Shown here: positions 7,004 through 14,479 of the stretch, piece by piece
How the letters are laid out: the number at the start of each line of letters is the position of its first letter
Numbering within the stretch: position 1 is the stretch's first letter
Assembly: GCA_036002485.1 (NCBI GenBank)
Contig: DASYTI010000214.1
Coordinates: forward strand, 1 to 38,525
Source of the DNA: Candidatus Methylomirabilota bacterium
Lineage (GTDB): Bacteria; Methylomirabilota; Methylomirabilia; Rokubacteriales; CSP1-6
DNA length: 38,525 nt
Direction: 5' to 3'
Notes under the pieces: model-generated
Databases searched by the model: none
Told to the model about the DNA's origin: nothing
Seen by the model: only the letters and a program-made list of their open reading frames with translations
Position numbers and translations under genes: made by a program

Positions 7004-8272
7004 ATGACGACGAGACGGGCCGCCCTGGGAAGGATCATCACGTTCTGCCTGGCCGCCGTCGGCTGTCGCGCGGGGGTGGAGGGCTCGCGCGCGAACGAAG
7101 GGCGCGATGTGTTGGTGATCGCGGGCGCCCGGATCTATCCCTCCCCCTCCGAGCCGCCGATCTCGAATGGGACGGTGGTCGCCAGCGATGGCCTCATCAC
7201 CTCGGTGGGCCCTCGCGATCGCGTCCGCGTCCCCGCGCGGGCCACGGTGCTCGACGGCGCCGGGCTCACCGTCACCGCCGGCTTCTGCAATGCGCACGTG
7301 CACTTCACGGAAGCCAGGTGGCAGGCCGCCGATTCCGCGTCCGCGCCAGAGCTGACCGCCTCGCTCCGCGCGATGCTGACCCGCTGGGGAGTGGTCCGCG
7401 TGGTTGACACCGGCTCGCCGTTCGCCAATACGCTGGCCCTGCGGCGAAGGATCGAGAGCGGGGAGATCGCCGGCCCGCACATCACGCTCGCCAGCGGCAG
7501 CTTCGTCCCCGTCGGCGGCAGCCCCTATTACGTGCTGCCCACACGCCTGCCCGAGCTGGCCAACCCCGAACAGGCCAGGCAAGCTGTCGAGGGTCTCCTG
7601 GACATCGGAGGCATCGAGGCGGTCAAGCTCTTCACGGGCTCCTGGGCGAGTCGCGAATCCATCGTGGTAATGCCCGTCGATATCGTCCGGGCCGCCGCGG
7701 AGGCGGCGCATCGGCGCGGGAAGCTGGTCTTCTCTCACCCCTCCAACAGCGCGGGGGCGCGGGCGGCGCTCGAGGGCAGCGTCGACGTGCTCGCCCACAC
7801 CTTCCCATCGGGTCCGGACTGGGACCGTACGCTGCCGCGCCGGATGCGCGAGGCCAACATGGCTTTGATACCCACGCTCAAGCTCTGGCCCTGGGAGCTG
7901 GGGCGGCTCGGCGTCCCTGCGGCGGGCCTCGAGCGGGTCCAGGGCAATGCCCAGGCCCAGCTCCGCGCCTTCATGGAGGCGGGCGGGCAGCTTCTCTTCG
8001 GCACCGATGTCGGCTACATGACCGACTACGATCCCACCGACGAATACCTCTTGCTGGAGCGCGCCGGACTCTCGTTCCCCGATGTTCTGTCAGCTCTGAC
8101 CACGGCGCCCGCCCGGCGCCTGGCCACGGAACGCGGGGCGGGGCTCGTGGCGGTCGGGAGCCCGGCCGATCTCGTCGTGCTCGAGCGAGATCCGGCCACC
8201 GATATCCGGGCTCTCGCTGATGTGCGATACACGATCCGGCGGGGACGCGTGATCTACGAGCGAGGGCGATAG
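7004..8272 (+). CDS. Exported amidohydrolase (imidazolonepropionase/prolidase-like)
   Basis: A 422-residue member of the amidohydrolase superfamily. H98-V-H100 gives the first metal pair after the N-terminal beta-sandwich (I-A-G-A-R-I). A lysine in V-K-L-F may be the bridging carboxylated lysine. Histidines in F-S-H-P and L-A-H-T and the aspartate in F-G-T-D-V-G complete the usual set. The C-terminal strand (G-S-P-A-D-L-V-V-L) closes the composite domain. The N-terminus has paired arginines and a hydrophobic stretch ending in A-A-V-G-C21. It is therefore exported, perhaps by Tat and perhaps as a lipoprotein, although the lipobox is not ideal. The ATG at 7004 is preferred over the TTG two codons earlier. 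Substrate unknown; cyclic amides, dipeptides or lactones are typical. Confidence 0.88.
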   Translation: MTTRRAALGRIITFCLAAVGCRAGVEGSRANEGRDVLVIAGARIYPSPSEPPISNGTVVASDGLITSVGPRDRVRVPARATVLDGAGLTVTAGFCNAHVHFTEARWQAADSASAPELTASLRAMLTRWGVVRVVDTGSPFANTLALRRRIESGEIAGPHITLASGSFVPVGGSPYYVLPTRLPELANPEQARQAVEGLLDIGGIEAVKLFTGSWASRESIVVMPVDIVRAAAEAAHRRGKLVFSHPSNSAGARAALEGSVDVLAHTFPSGPDWDRTLPRRMREANMALIPTLKLWPWELGRLGVPAAGLERVQGNAQAQLRAFMEAGGQLLFGTDVGYMTDYDPTDEYLLLERAGLSFPDVLSALTTAPARRLATERGAGLVAVGSPADLVVLERDPATDIRALADVRYTIRRGRVIYERGR

Positions 8273-8349
8273 GGCCCGCACCCCGCGGCGTGGCCCGCCC
8301 CACCGGGCTCGAGCCTGCCACCAATCCCCTCGCCCTCTTCCAGCTCCGC

Positions 8350-8358
8350 TGATAGACT
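8350..8358 (+). promoter_or_regulatory. Putative extended -10 promoter element
   Basis: TGATAGACT lies about 47 bases before the ATG of the small membrane protein at 8405 and matches the TGnTAnnnT pattern. No clear -35 box is present. This would start a transcript separate from the amidohydrolase. Confidence 0.35.
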
Positions 8359-8404
8359 CCCTGCCAGCCAAAAAGGCGTCTGCCCATGAGGGCGGGAGGG
8401 ATCG

Positions 8405-8632
8405 ATGAAGCGACAGCTCATCACGCTGCTGGTAGGCATCGTCATAGGAGTGTTGATCATGCTCGGCTGGAACTACAGGTCCCGCGAGGACGTGGGCGCG
8501 CAAGCGTACCGGACCTGCTTCAGCCTCCTTCACGCGGCCAACGAAGCGTATCGCCACGTGGGAGAGGTCGACCCTCGCCGCGAATGGGAGCTGCTCGCCG
8601 CCTGTCTGTACGCCAAGGCCGGGGTGAGATGA
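8405..8632 (+). CDS. Small single-pass membrane protein
   Basis: A 75-residue protein that starts M-K-R-Q and has one hydrophobic helix at about residues 5-22. A short soluble part with two cysteines follows (residues about 39 and 67). GGGAGGGATCG precedes the ATG, and the downstream small gene follows closely, so the two are likely co-transcribed. I do not recognise the family. The positive start and helix suggest that the C-terminal part faces outward, where its cysteines might pair. It is short, but the ribosome site, codon use and promoter-like element support it as a real gene. Confidence 0.7.
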   Translation: MKRQLITLLVGIVIGVLIMLGWNYRSREDVGAQAYRTCFSLLHAANEAYRHVGEVDPRREWELLAACLYAKAGVR

Positions 8633-8670
8633 TGACACGTCACGCATCAGGATCTCCCCAGGGGACATTC

Positions 8671-8724
8671 ATGAAGACAACGATTGGCATGAAGACAACG
8701 CTGGGTATGAAGACAACGCTGGGC
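8671..8724 (+). repeat. Three tandem 18-bp repeats at a gene start
   Basis: Units at 8671-8688, 8689-8706 and 8707-8724 share ATGAAGACAACG and differ only in the last six bases. Each encodes M-K-T-T-(I/L)-G. Copy-number change by slippage would keep the reading frame and alter only the positively charged n-region of the signal peptide. Confidence 0.9.
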
Positions 8725-9063
8725 CTGGTCGGCACATTGCTGCTGGCTTCCGCTTCCTCCGCGGGCGCCGACGAGGCGGAACACCTCGCCATGGCGCGCG
8801 TGCGTCTGACCACGGAGGCTTCCGTGGCCAGAGGCTGCACGCGCATCGGTCAGGTGAGCGACGATTCGGTCAAGGACCTGCGGAGGAAGATCGTGAGGGC
8901 GGGGGGCGACGTGGGCGTCCTGTCGTTCAGCACGGACAACATGGAGAATATTCTCGCCCAGGTCTACCGGTGTCCCGCCCCCGGCAGCGCGGCACCAAGG
9001 CCGGCCCCGCCCACGGCCGCCCCTCCCCCGCCACCGCCGCCTCCGCCCAAGCCCCCTCGCTAA
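8671..9063 (+). CDS. Exported DUF4156-like protein with Pro-rich tail
   Basis: A 130-residue secreted or periplasmic protein. Residues 1-18 are three tandem M-K-T-T-(I/L)-G units, encoded by three 18-bp DNA repeats. A hydrophobic signal segment then leads to a likely cleavage near A-S-S-A-G-A. The core (about 35-100) has two cysteines at about 56 and 101 and the feel of DUF4156 small lipoproteins such as YjeI, with L-T-T-E-A near the start and a V-G-V-L strand. It ends in a run of nine prolines and K-P-P-R. The ATG at 8671 has AGGGGA in front; an ATG at 8629 overlapping the previous stop would add a non-signal-like leader. Each repeat unit carries its own in-frame ATG, so the real start may vary by 6 or 12 codons. 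Confidence 0.7.
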   Translation: MKTTIGMKTTLGMKTTLGLVGTLLLASASSAGADEAEHLAMARVRLTTEASVARGCTRIGQVSDDSVKDLRRKIVRAGGDVGVLSFSTDNMENILAQVYRCPAPGSAAPRPAPPTAAPPPPPPPPPKPPR

Positions 9064-9226
9064 GGGGGCTAGGAGTCTGTCCAAGCAGTTCCCCTGCCCT
9101 CGCGAGCAGGAGAGTTCCGCTTCGAGCGCCGGCTCTGCCGGCGTCGTTCTCAGATTGCTCGCCTCGGACGGCAGGGCCCCGACCCCGCGACGTCCTGCGG
9201 CTCGCACTGCGTCGGGGGGGAGGCTT

Positions 9227-9251
9227 CGGAAGGGGGCGGAGCCCCCCTCCG
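9227..9251. terminator. Hairpin between converging genes
   Basis: CGGA-A-GGGGGC, loop GGA, GCCCCC-C-TCCG forms an 11-base stem with one A-C mismatch. It lies just past the DUF4156-like gene and just before the stop of the converging permease gene. There is no T-tract on either strand, so it may act as a transcript end-stabiliser rather than a classical intrinsic terminator. The rest of 9064-9226 holds no gene that I can support. Confidence 0.5.
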
Positions 9252-9257
9252 AGTTAC

Positions 9258-10106
9258 CTAGCCCTTGAGGCCGCTCACCCGGGTGCCCTCGATGATGCGA
9301 CGGTTGGCCAGGAGGAAGACGACGAGCAGGGGCAGGGCGCTGAGGGTGGCCCCGGCCATGATGGGGCCGTACGACTCGGAGCTGTAGGCGCCCCGCAGGA
9401 GGGCGAGGGCGACGGGCAACGGAAACATCTCGGGCTTGTTCACCGCGATGAGGGGCCAGAGGAAATCGTTCCACGCCGATCGAAACGCGAAGATGGCCAG
9501 GGCCCCCAGCGCGGGCTGAGAGAGCGGCAGGAGGATGCGCGTGAAGATGCGCCAGGGACCGGCGCCGTCGATCCGCGCCGCGTCCTCGAGCTCGGCGGGC
9601 ATGGTCAGGAAGAACTGACGGAGCAGGAATACCCCGAAGGCGAAGGTCATGGCGGCTTCCGGCACGATGAGGCCCTGATAGGTGCTCAGCCATCCGAGGC
9701 GCTGGGTCAGGATGTACTGAGGCACCAGCACCACGGCATTGGGGATCATCAGGCTACCCACGAGGACGGCGAAGATCAGATTGCGGCCCCGGAAGCGCAT
9801 CCGCGCCAGGGGGTAGGCGGCCATGGCGCTCGTGAGGACGACCAGGATCACCGCCCCCACCGAGACGATCGCGCTGTTGAGGAATGCGCGGCCGATCCGC
9901 GCCGTCCGCGAGCTGCTGAACAAGACCTCGCCGTAGTGCACGAGGGTGGCGGGCCAGGGAATCCATTCGGGGGGCACCCTGATGATGTTCTCGGTCAGCT
10001 TGAGCGAGGTCACGAGGACCCAGACGGCGGGCAGGAGCCACAGGATGGCGCCCGAGACCATCAGCACGCTCAGCCACATCCCGGAGCGTCTGAACGCGGA
10101 GGACAT
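9258..10106 (-). CDS. Sugar ABC transporter permease, MalG/CUT1 type
   Basis: A 282-residue inner-membrane permease with about six hydrophobic helices. The cytoplasmic EAA loop that docks the ATPase reads E-L-E-D-A-A-R-I-D-G-A-G and continues to I-L-L-P-L-S-Q-P-A. The C-terminal end (R-R-I-I-E-G-T-R-V-S-G-L-K-G) is typical of CUT1 MalG/LacG-type subunits. The ATG at 10106 is preferred to the GTG one codon earlier because of AGG spacing. It follows the MalF-type permease by 24 bases. No ATPase gene is present in this operon, so a shared MsmX/UgpC-type ATPase from elsewhere is expected. The substrate is probably an oligosaccharide, given the divergent arabinofuranosidase. Confidence 0.93.
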   Translation of the reverse strand: MSSAFRRSGMWLSVLMVSGAILWLLPAVWVLVTSLKLTENIIRVPPEWIPWPATLVHYGEVLFSSSRTARIGRAFLNSAIVSVGAVILVVLTSAMAAYPLARMRFRGRNLIFAVLVGSLMIPNAVVLVPQYILTQRLGWLSTYQGLIVPEAAMTFAFGVFLLRQFFLTMPAELEDAARIDGAGPWRIFTRILLPLSQPALGALAIFAFRSAWNDFLWPLIAVNKPEMFPLPVALALLRGAYSSESYGPIMAGATLSALPLLVVFLLANRRIIEGTRVSGLKG

Positions 10107-10130
10107 CACGACCTGGCCAGGCCCATGGGA

Positions 10131-11024
10131 TCAGTACTGCGTGTGCCCGCGCAGGAGCCGGAACTGAAGCAGGGAGAAGACGAGAATCAGGGCGAAGAGC
10201 ACCCAGGCCATGGCCGAGGCGGAGCCGAAGTGGAAGAAGTTCTGGAAGGCCGTCTCGTACAGGTGCTGCACCACCGTCCGCGTGGCATCCCCCGGCCCCC
10301 CCTGGGTCAGGATGAACACCTGCCCGAAGATCTGGAACGAGCCGATGACGTGGGTGACGAAGACGAAGAGGAAGACCGGACGGAGCAGCGGCAGCGTGAT
10401 GGCCCAGAAGGCCCGCCCCCCACCCGCGCCGTCGAGGGCCGCGGCCTCGTAGAGCTCGCGGGGTATGTCTTGAAGTCCGGCCAGGTAGATCACGAGGTAG
10501 TAGCCCGTCACCCACCAGACCGACGTCACGATGATGGCCCACATGGCGGTGGTGGGATCCGCCAGCCAGGAGCGGACGGGGAGCCCGAGCGCCTTCAGGT
10601 AGTAGTTGAAGGGCCCTACCACCGGATCGAGGAGCCAGAGCCAGGTGAGCCCCACCGTGACCACGGACAGGGTGAAGGGAAAGAAGAACGCGCTCCGGAG
10701 AAATGTTCGAAGGGCGACCCCGCGGTTGAGCGCGACGGCGAGCAGGAGCGGAATGGCCAGGATGGGCAGCGTGCTCGCCATGGCGTAGAACGCGGTATTC
10801 ACGAGGCTCACGTGGAAGCGCGTGTCCTCGAGGAGCTTGTCGTAGTTCGCGAGCCCGACGAACGCGTATTGCGCGCGGCCGAGCCGGGCATTCGTGAAGG
10901 AAAGGCGCAGGCCGTCGAGCAGCGGGTACACGCGGAAGGCCACGAACAGGGCGAGCCCCGGCGCCAGGAACAAATACGGGGTCAGCGCGCCCCTGCGGAG
11001 CCACGGACGCCGTCGCGAGCTCAC
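10131..11024 (-). CDS. Sugar ABC transporter permease, MalF/CUT1 type
   Basis: A 297-residue integral membrane subunit of a carbohydrate importer. After a basic N-terminus (S-S-R-R-R-P) come six hydrophobic helices. The EAA loop reads E-L-Y-E-A-A-A-L-D-G-A-G-G and runs into I-T-L-P-L-L-R-P, as usual in CUT1 permeases. The phrase I-L-T-Q-G-G-P-G near the end is a family hallmark. The start is a GTG at 11024 with GGGGAG upstream. It should pair with the MalG-type permease downstream to form the channel. Upstream lies a structured repeat and then the binding-protein gene. Confidence 0.93.
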   Translation of the reverse strand: MSSRRRPWLRRGALTPYLFLAPGLALFVAFRVYPLLDGLRLSFTNARLGRAQYAFVGLANYDKLLEDTRFHVSLVNTAFYAMASTLPILAIPLLLAVALNRGVALRTFLRSAFFFPFTLSVVTVGLTWLWLLDPVVGPFNYYLKALGLPVRSWLADPTTAMWAIIVTSVWWVTGYYLVIYLAGLQDIPRELYEAAALDGAGGGRAFWAITLPLLRPVFLFVFVTHVIGSFQIFGQVFILTQGGPGDATRTVVQHLYETAFQNFFHFGSASAMAWVLFALILVFSLLQFRLLRGHTQY

Positions 11025-11060
11025 ACGTCTCCCCTTACCTCGGCCACGCGTGAAGACCGC

Positions 11061-11296
11061 GCCACCCTGGTCTACTCAGCCCTCGCCTCAGGGCTTCGCC
11101 CTTCGGCTCGAACTGCGGAGCCATTTTGAATCCCTCGCCCCCGGAAGTTGCCCCCTCACCCTGCCCTCTCCCCCGATGGGGGAGAGGGATCAAAGAGTCC
11201 TCTCCTCATCCCTCGCCCCTGCAGGGGGAGAAGATCAAACAGTCCTCTCCTCATATCCCTCGCCCCCGCAGGGGGAGAGGGCAGGGTGAGGGGGAT
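11061..11296. repeat. Structured CCTC-rich repeat, copy C, inside the sugar ABC operon
   Basis: This copy fills most of the 310-base spacer 11025-11334. It starts with GCCACCCTGG and the AGGGC-TTC-GCCCT hairpin. It then has a degenerate stretch and several C-rich/G-rich hairpin modules (one CCCTCTCCCCC-GAT-GGGGGAGAGGG and two CCCTCGCCCC..GCAGGGGGAG units). It ends in GCAGGGTGAGGGGGAT. It sits between the binding-protein gene and its permease genes, all on the minus strand, where it would be transcribed as a strongly folded spacer. No gene is seen in it. Confidence 0.82.
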
Positions 11297-11334
11297 CTCC
11301 GGAACGCCGGACAGGCGCTGGTGAATCGTCCAGG

Positions 11335-12606
11335 CTAATCGGGTAAAGCGTTGATCTGACGGGTCAGATCCTGCATGGCCGCGGCCGCCGGCTTCTGGCC
11401 GATGTAGACGCTCTCGATCACGGGACGCGTGAGGTTCTCGGCGGCCACCCACTTCGGAGTCGGCTGTCCGCCCTGCCAGTTCGGCGCCTGGGCCAGCAGG
11501 GTGCGGAGGACCGGATCACCCGTGATGCGTGGGTCCGAATGCGGCTTCCGCAGGGCCGAGACCTGGCCGGCCTTGAGCGTCCACTCCGCCACGTGATCGC
11601 TGATCCAGCGCATGTACGCCCACGCCGCCTCGCGCTTGGCCGCATCGACCGCCGTGGGTTTGGGGAACGTGAACTGGTGGGGCATCGACCAGACCACCGG
11701 CTGCTTGAAGAGTCTGGGCACCGGACTGACCGCGAAGTCGACCTTGGCCTCGCGAAGACCGGTGAAGTTCCACGAGCCGGCGATCCAGATGCCGAGCTTG
11801 CCCGCGATGAAGGCGTCCCGACAACTGGCATTGGCGGGCAGCGCGATCTTGTGCTGGGCATGGATGGCGCCCCAGAACTCGGCGACCTCGATGGCCGCCG
11901 GCTCCGCCAGCGCCGAGCGCTTGAGATCGGACGCGTAGACATTGGCGCCGTTCTGCCAGAGGAGGTTCTGGAAGCCCCACGTGTACTTCCCCGGGTTCAC
12001 GGTGCCGATGGAGAACCCGAAGGTGTCGCCCTTGGTGATCTGCTTGGCCATGGCCAGGAGCTCGACGCGGCTCGCGGGGATCTTCGGTTTGCCGTCGGAA
12101 CCCACGAGCCCAGCATCGCGCATGACCTTGACGTTGAGGTAGAGAAGATGCTGGGGGACGTCGAGAGGCAGCGCGTAGCGCTTGCCCTGGTAGAGGCCGC
12201 CCTGCCACGTCGAGGGAAGGTAGTCCTCGCCACGGAATCCCTTGGTGGTGGCCCTCGCCTCGTCGATCGCTTCCAGCACGCTGTCGCTGGCGAAATGCGG
12301 GACCTCGATGGTGTGGATCAAGGCGAGGTCGGGACCCTGGCCGGAGGGGACCGCCACCTGGAGCTTGGCGTAGAGATCCGCCCACGGGATGCGCTGCTGC
12401 TCGATGCGAATGCCCGTGTCGCGGGTGAACTGGTCGTTCAGCTCGTCCATGACCTTGCCATCGGCGCCCGTGAGCCCGTTCCAGTAGCTGATGGTCGGCT
12501 TCGCCTGGGCGGAGGCGCGGTGCGTGATCACGGGAAGCGAGGCGGTGGCGCCGGCGGCGGCACGAAGGAATGCGCGACGGTCGACCTTGCTCAGGGCCCG
12601 GTCCAT
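11335..12606 (-). CDS. Sugar ABC transporter substrate-binding protein (Tat-exported)
   Basis: A 423-residue family-1 extracellular solute-binding protein, the ligand receptor of the sugar importer encoded downstream. The N-terminus has a Tat-type signal (V-D-R-R-A-F-L-R-A-A-A-G) with cleavage likely after A-S-A. The body starts K-P-T-I-S-Y-W-N-G-L-T-G, the usual first strand. Aromatic residues that may stack on sugars are frequent (W-A-D-L-Y, T-W-Q-G-G-L-Y, W-N-F-T-G). The start at 12606 has GAGAGGAGGAG just ahead. It is the first gene of an operon with the two permeases and is divergent from the GH51 gene. Ligand not determinable; arabino- or xylo-oligosaccharides are a fair guess from the neighbour. 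Confidence 0.93.
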   Translation of the reverse strand: MDRALSKVDRRAFLRAAAGATASLPVITHRASAQAKPTISYWNGLTGADGKVMDELNDQFTRDTGIRIEQQRIPWADLYAKLQVAVPSGQGPDLALIHTIEVPHFASDSVLEAIDEARATTKGFRGEDYLPSTWQGGLYQGKRYALPLDVPQHLLYLNVKVMRDAGLVGSDGKPKIPASRVELLAMAKQITKGDTFGFSIGTVNPGKYTWGFQNLLWQNGANVYASDLKRSALAEPAAIEVAEFWGAIHAQHKIALPANASCRDAFIAGKLGIWIAGSWNFTGLREAKVDFAVSPVPRLFKQPVVWSMPHQFTFPKPTAVDAAKREAAWAYMRWISDHVAEWTLKAGQVSALRKPHSDPRITGDPVLRTLLAQAPNWQGGQPTPKWVAAENLTRPVIESVYIGQKPAAAAMQDLTRQINALPD

Positions 12607-12695
12607 GGCTCCTCCTCTCTGAGGAACGGTGCGCGCTTCACGATCACGGCGCACCGTGGAACACGACAGCGGCGCCTCCGATCGAGGCCGCTGCG

Positions 12696-12701
12696 ACTAT
12701 A
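12696..12701 (-). promoter_or_regulatory. Putative -10 element of the sugar ABC operon
   Basis: On the minus strand GGCTATAGT carries a -10-like TATAGT about 90 bases before the binding-protein start. No good -35 box is seen. It lies in the 325-base divergent spacer 12607-12931. Confidence 0.35.
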
Positions 12702-12768
12702 GCCAGCGTCTCCATCCCCGTCAACTTGGTCCACTGAGGTCACGGCGCGCGGGCCACTTCTCGCTCTC

Positions 12769-12850
12769 ATCCCTCTCCCCCACCGGGGGAGAGGGCCGCA
12801 GTTCGAGCTGAGCGGCGAAGCCGCGAGGCGAGGGCTGAGTAGATGAGGGG
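12769..12850. repeat. Structured CCTC-rich repeat, copy D (inverted)
   Basis: This short copy is in the opposite orientation to copies B, C and E. It holds CCCTCTCCCCC-ACC-GGGGGAGAGGG (11-bp stem) and a GCGGC-GAA-GCCGC hairpin at the place where other copies have AGGGC/GCCCT. It ends with GGGCTGAGTAGATGAGGGGG. It lies between the divergent sugar ABC operon and the GH51 gene; the rest of the spacer 12607-12931 holds only promoter-like elements. Confidence 0.78.
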
Positions 12851-12888
12851 GCGCGCGATGACAAGGCGCGTTCACGATCACTCTGAGC

Positions 12889-12894
12889 TAGACT
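12889..12894 (+). promoter_or_regulatory. Putative -10 element of the GH51 gene
   Basis: TAGACT lies about 40 bases upstream of the GH51 ATG. It matches the TAGACT hexamers found before four other genes in the window. No -35 box is recognised. Confidence 0.33.
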
Positions 12895-12931
12895 GCGGCG
12901 GCGGAAGGATTCGAGCTTCGAGAGGAGTGTC

Positions 12932-14428
12932 ATGGCGCGGATCGGCATCGACCTGAATCGTCGCCTGGGCAGCGTGGACCGCCGCATCTTTGGAAACTTC
13001 ATCGAGCATCTCGGCCGCTGCATCTACGGCGGCATCTTCGAAGAGGGCTCTTCGCTGAGCGACGAGCGCGGCTACCGCCGCGACGTGCTGGAGGCCGTCC
13101 GCCCCCTCCGGGTGCCCGTGCTCCGCTGGCCCGGCGGCAACTTCGTCAGCGGCTATCACTGGCTCGACGGCGTGGGGCCCGTCCACGACCGCCCGCGCCG
13201 GTCGGAGCTCGCCTGGTACGCCGAAGAGTCCAACCGCTTTGGCACCAACGAGTTCATCGAGTACTGCCGGCGCATCGGGGCCGAGCCCTATATCTGCGTC
13301 AACATGGGCACGGGCACCATGGACGAGGCGCAAGCCTGGGTCGAGTACTGCAATGGCGCGGGCCATACCTCCTGGGCGAACCTGCGGCGCCAGCACGGAC
13401 ACCCCGAGCCTCACCGCGTCCGCTACTGGGGCCTCGGCAACGAGATGTACGGCGGCTGGCAGATCGGGAGCCTCAGCGCCCAGGACTACGTCAAGAAGGC
13501 CCGCGCCTTCGCGCTGGTCATGAAACGCACGGATCCCACCATCGAGCTCATCGGGTGCGGGCACAATGGCTGGAGCGACTGGGACACCGTGGTGCTCGAG
13601 GGTCTGGCCCCCGTGGTGGACTATCACAGCATTCACCTCTACACGGGCCAGCCCGATCACTATGCGAACGTCTTCCAGTCCCATCAGGCCGAGCGGGCCA
13701 TCCGCATCTGCTCGGCCCTGATCGAGCAGGTCCGCCTGACCCAGCGGATCGCCCACCCGATTCACATCGCCTTCGACGAGTGGAACGTGTGGTATCGCAC
13801 CCGCAGTCACGAGGATCGCGTCGGCGGAGTGGAGGAGCGCTACAACCTCTCCGACGCGCTTGCCATCGCCACCTACCTGAACGGCTTCATCCGCCACTGC
13901 CGCACGGTGCGCCTGGCAAACTTCGCCCAGCTCGTGAACGCCATCGCGCCCATCTTCACGAATCCGCAGGGCCTCTTCCTGCAGACCATCTACCATCCCC
14001 TGCGCCTCTACGCGGAGCACACCCTCGGCACCGCCCTCGACGTTCAGGTTGACGGTCCCACCTACGACCTGCCATCCGATATGGAGCGGGAGGGAGTCGG
14101 TCGGGTGCACCACGTGGCCGACCTCGGCCCCTTCTCGCTCCTGGACGCCTCGGCGACCTGCGATCCCGCCACCGGCCAGCTCACCCTCGCCGTGGTGAAC
14201 CGCGATCGGGAGCGCGGCCACGCGGCCACCATCGATCTTGGCGCGGCCGCGGTCACCGGCGGTCTCGAGGTCTCGGAAGTGAGCGGCCCGGACGTCGACG
14301 CCACGAACTCCTTCACGGAGCCCGATACGGTCCGCGTCCACCCGCGTCGCGTCGAGGCCGCCGGCGCCACCATCGAGCACGACTTCCCGGCGCATTCGGT
14401 CAGCGTCCTGCGCCTGCGTCTCCGCTGA
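12932..14428 (+). CDS. Alpha-L-arabinofuranosidase, glycoside hydrolase family 51
   Basis: A 498-residue GH51 enzyme that releases terminal L-arabinofuranose from arabinan or arabinoxylan oligomers with retention. The acid/base is E171 in G-L-G-N-E-M-Y-G, and the nucleophile is E283 in F-D-E-W-N-V-W-Y. The conserved R-W-P-G-G-N segment (about 65-70) and the N-terminal I-F-G-N-F-I-E-H-L-G also fit. Length is normal: a TIM barrel plus a C-terminal beta domain. No signal peptide is present, so it acts on sugars brought in by a transporter. GAGAGGAG lies in front of the ATG. It is divergent from the sugar ABC operon, which supports a joint role in hemicellulose-derived sugar use. Confidence 0.96.
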   Translation: MARIGIDLNRRLGSVDRRIFGNFIEHLGRCIYGGIFEEGSSLSDERGYRRDVLEAVRPLRVPVLRWPGGNFVSGYHWLDGVGPVHDRPRRSELAWYAEESNRFGTNEFIEYCRRIGAEPYICVNMGTGTMDEAQAWVEYCNGAGHTSWANLRRQHGHPEPHRVRYWGLGNEMYGGWQIGSLSAQDYVKKARAFALVMKRTDPTIELIGCGHNGWSDWDTVVLEGLAPVVDYHSIHLYTGQPDHYANVFQSHQAERAIRICSALIEQVRLTQRIAHPIHIAFDEWNVWYRTRSHEDRVGGVEERYNLSDALAIATYLNGFIRHCRTVRLANFAQLVNAIAPIFTNPQGLFLQTIYHPLRLYAEHTLGTALDVQVDGPTYDLPSDMEREGVGRVHHVADLGPFSLLDASATCDPATGQLTLAVVNRDRERGHAATIDLGAAAVTGGLEVSEVSGPDVDATNSFTEPDTVRVHPRRVEAAGATIEHDFPAHSVSVLRLRLR

Positions 14429-14431
14429 CCA

Positions 14432-14458
14432 GCGGCGTGGTCCCTCGGACCATGCCGC
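14432..14458. terminator. Bidirectional hairpin between converging genes
   Basis: GCGGCGTGGTCC, loop CTC, GGACCATGCCGC gives a 12-bp stem with one internal G-T pair. It begins four bases past the GH51 stop and ends 21 bases before the stop of the converging binding-protein gene. It fits a shared transcript end. There is no long T-run, so intrinsic termination strength is uncertain. Confidence 0.65.
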
Positions 14459-14479
14459 GCCGCCGGTGATTCTCGCGAC

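Noticed and set aside
8629-8670. Start of the DUF4156-like gene at the ATGA overlap with the previous stop
   Set aside because: It would place 14 polar residues before the signal peptide; the ATG at 8671 has a ribosome site and begins a normal signal peptide.
8970-11129. A very long plus-strand open frame (over 700 codons)
   Set aside because: It lies antisense to two clear permease genes, has low-complexity charged content and no family features. Long antisense frames are expected at this GC content.
12878-14395. A minus-strand open frame of about 500 codons
   Set aside because: It is antisense to the GH51 gene, which has both catalytic motifs and a good ribosome site.
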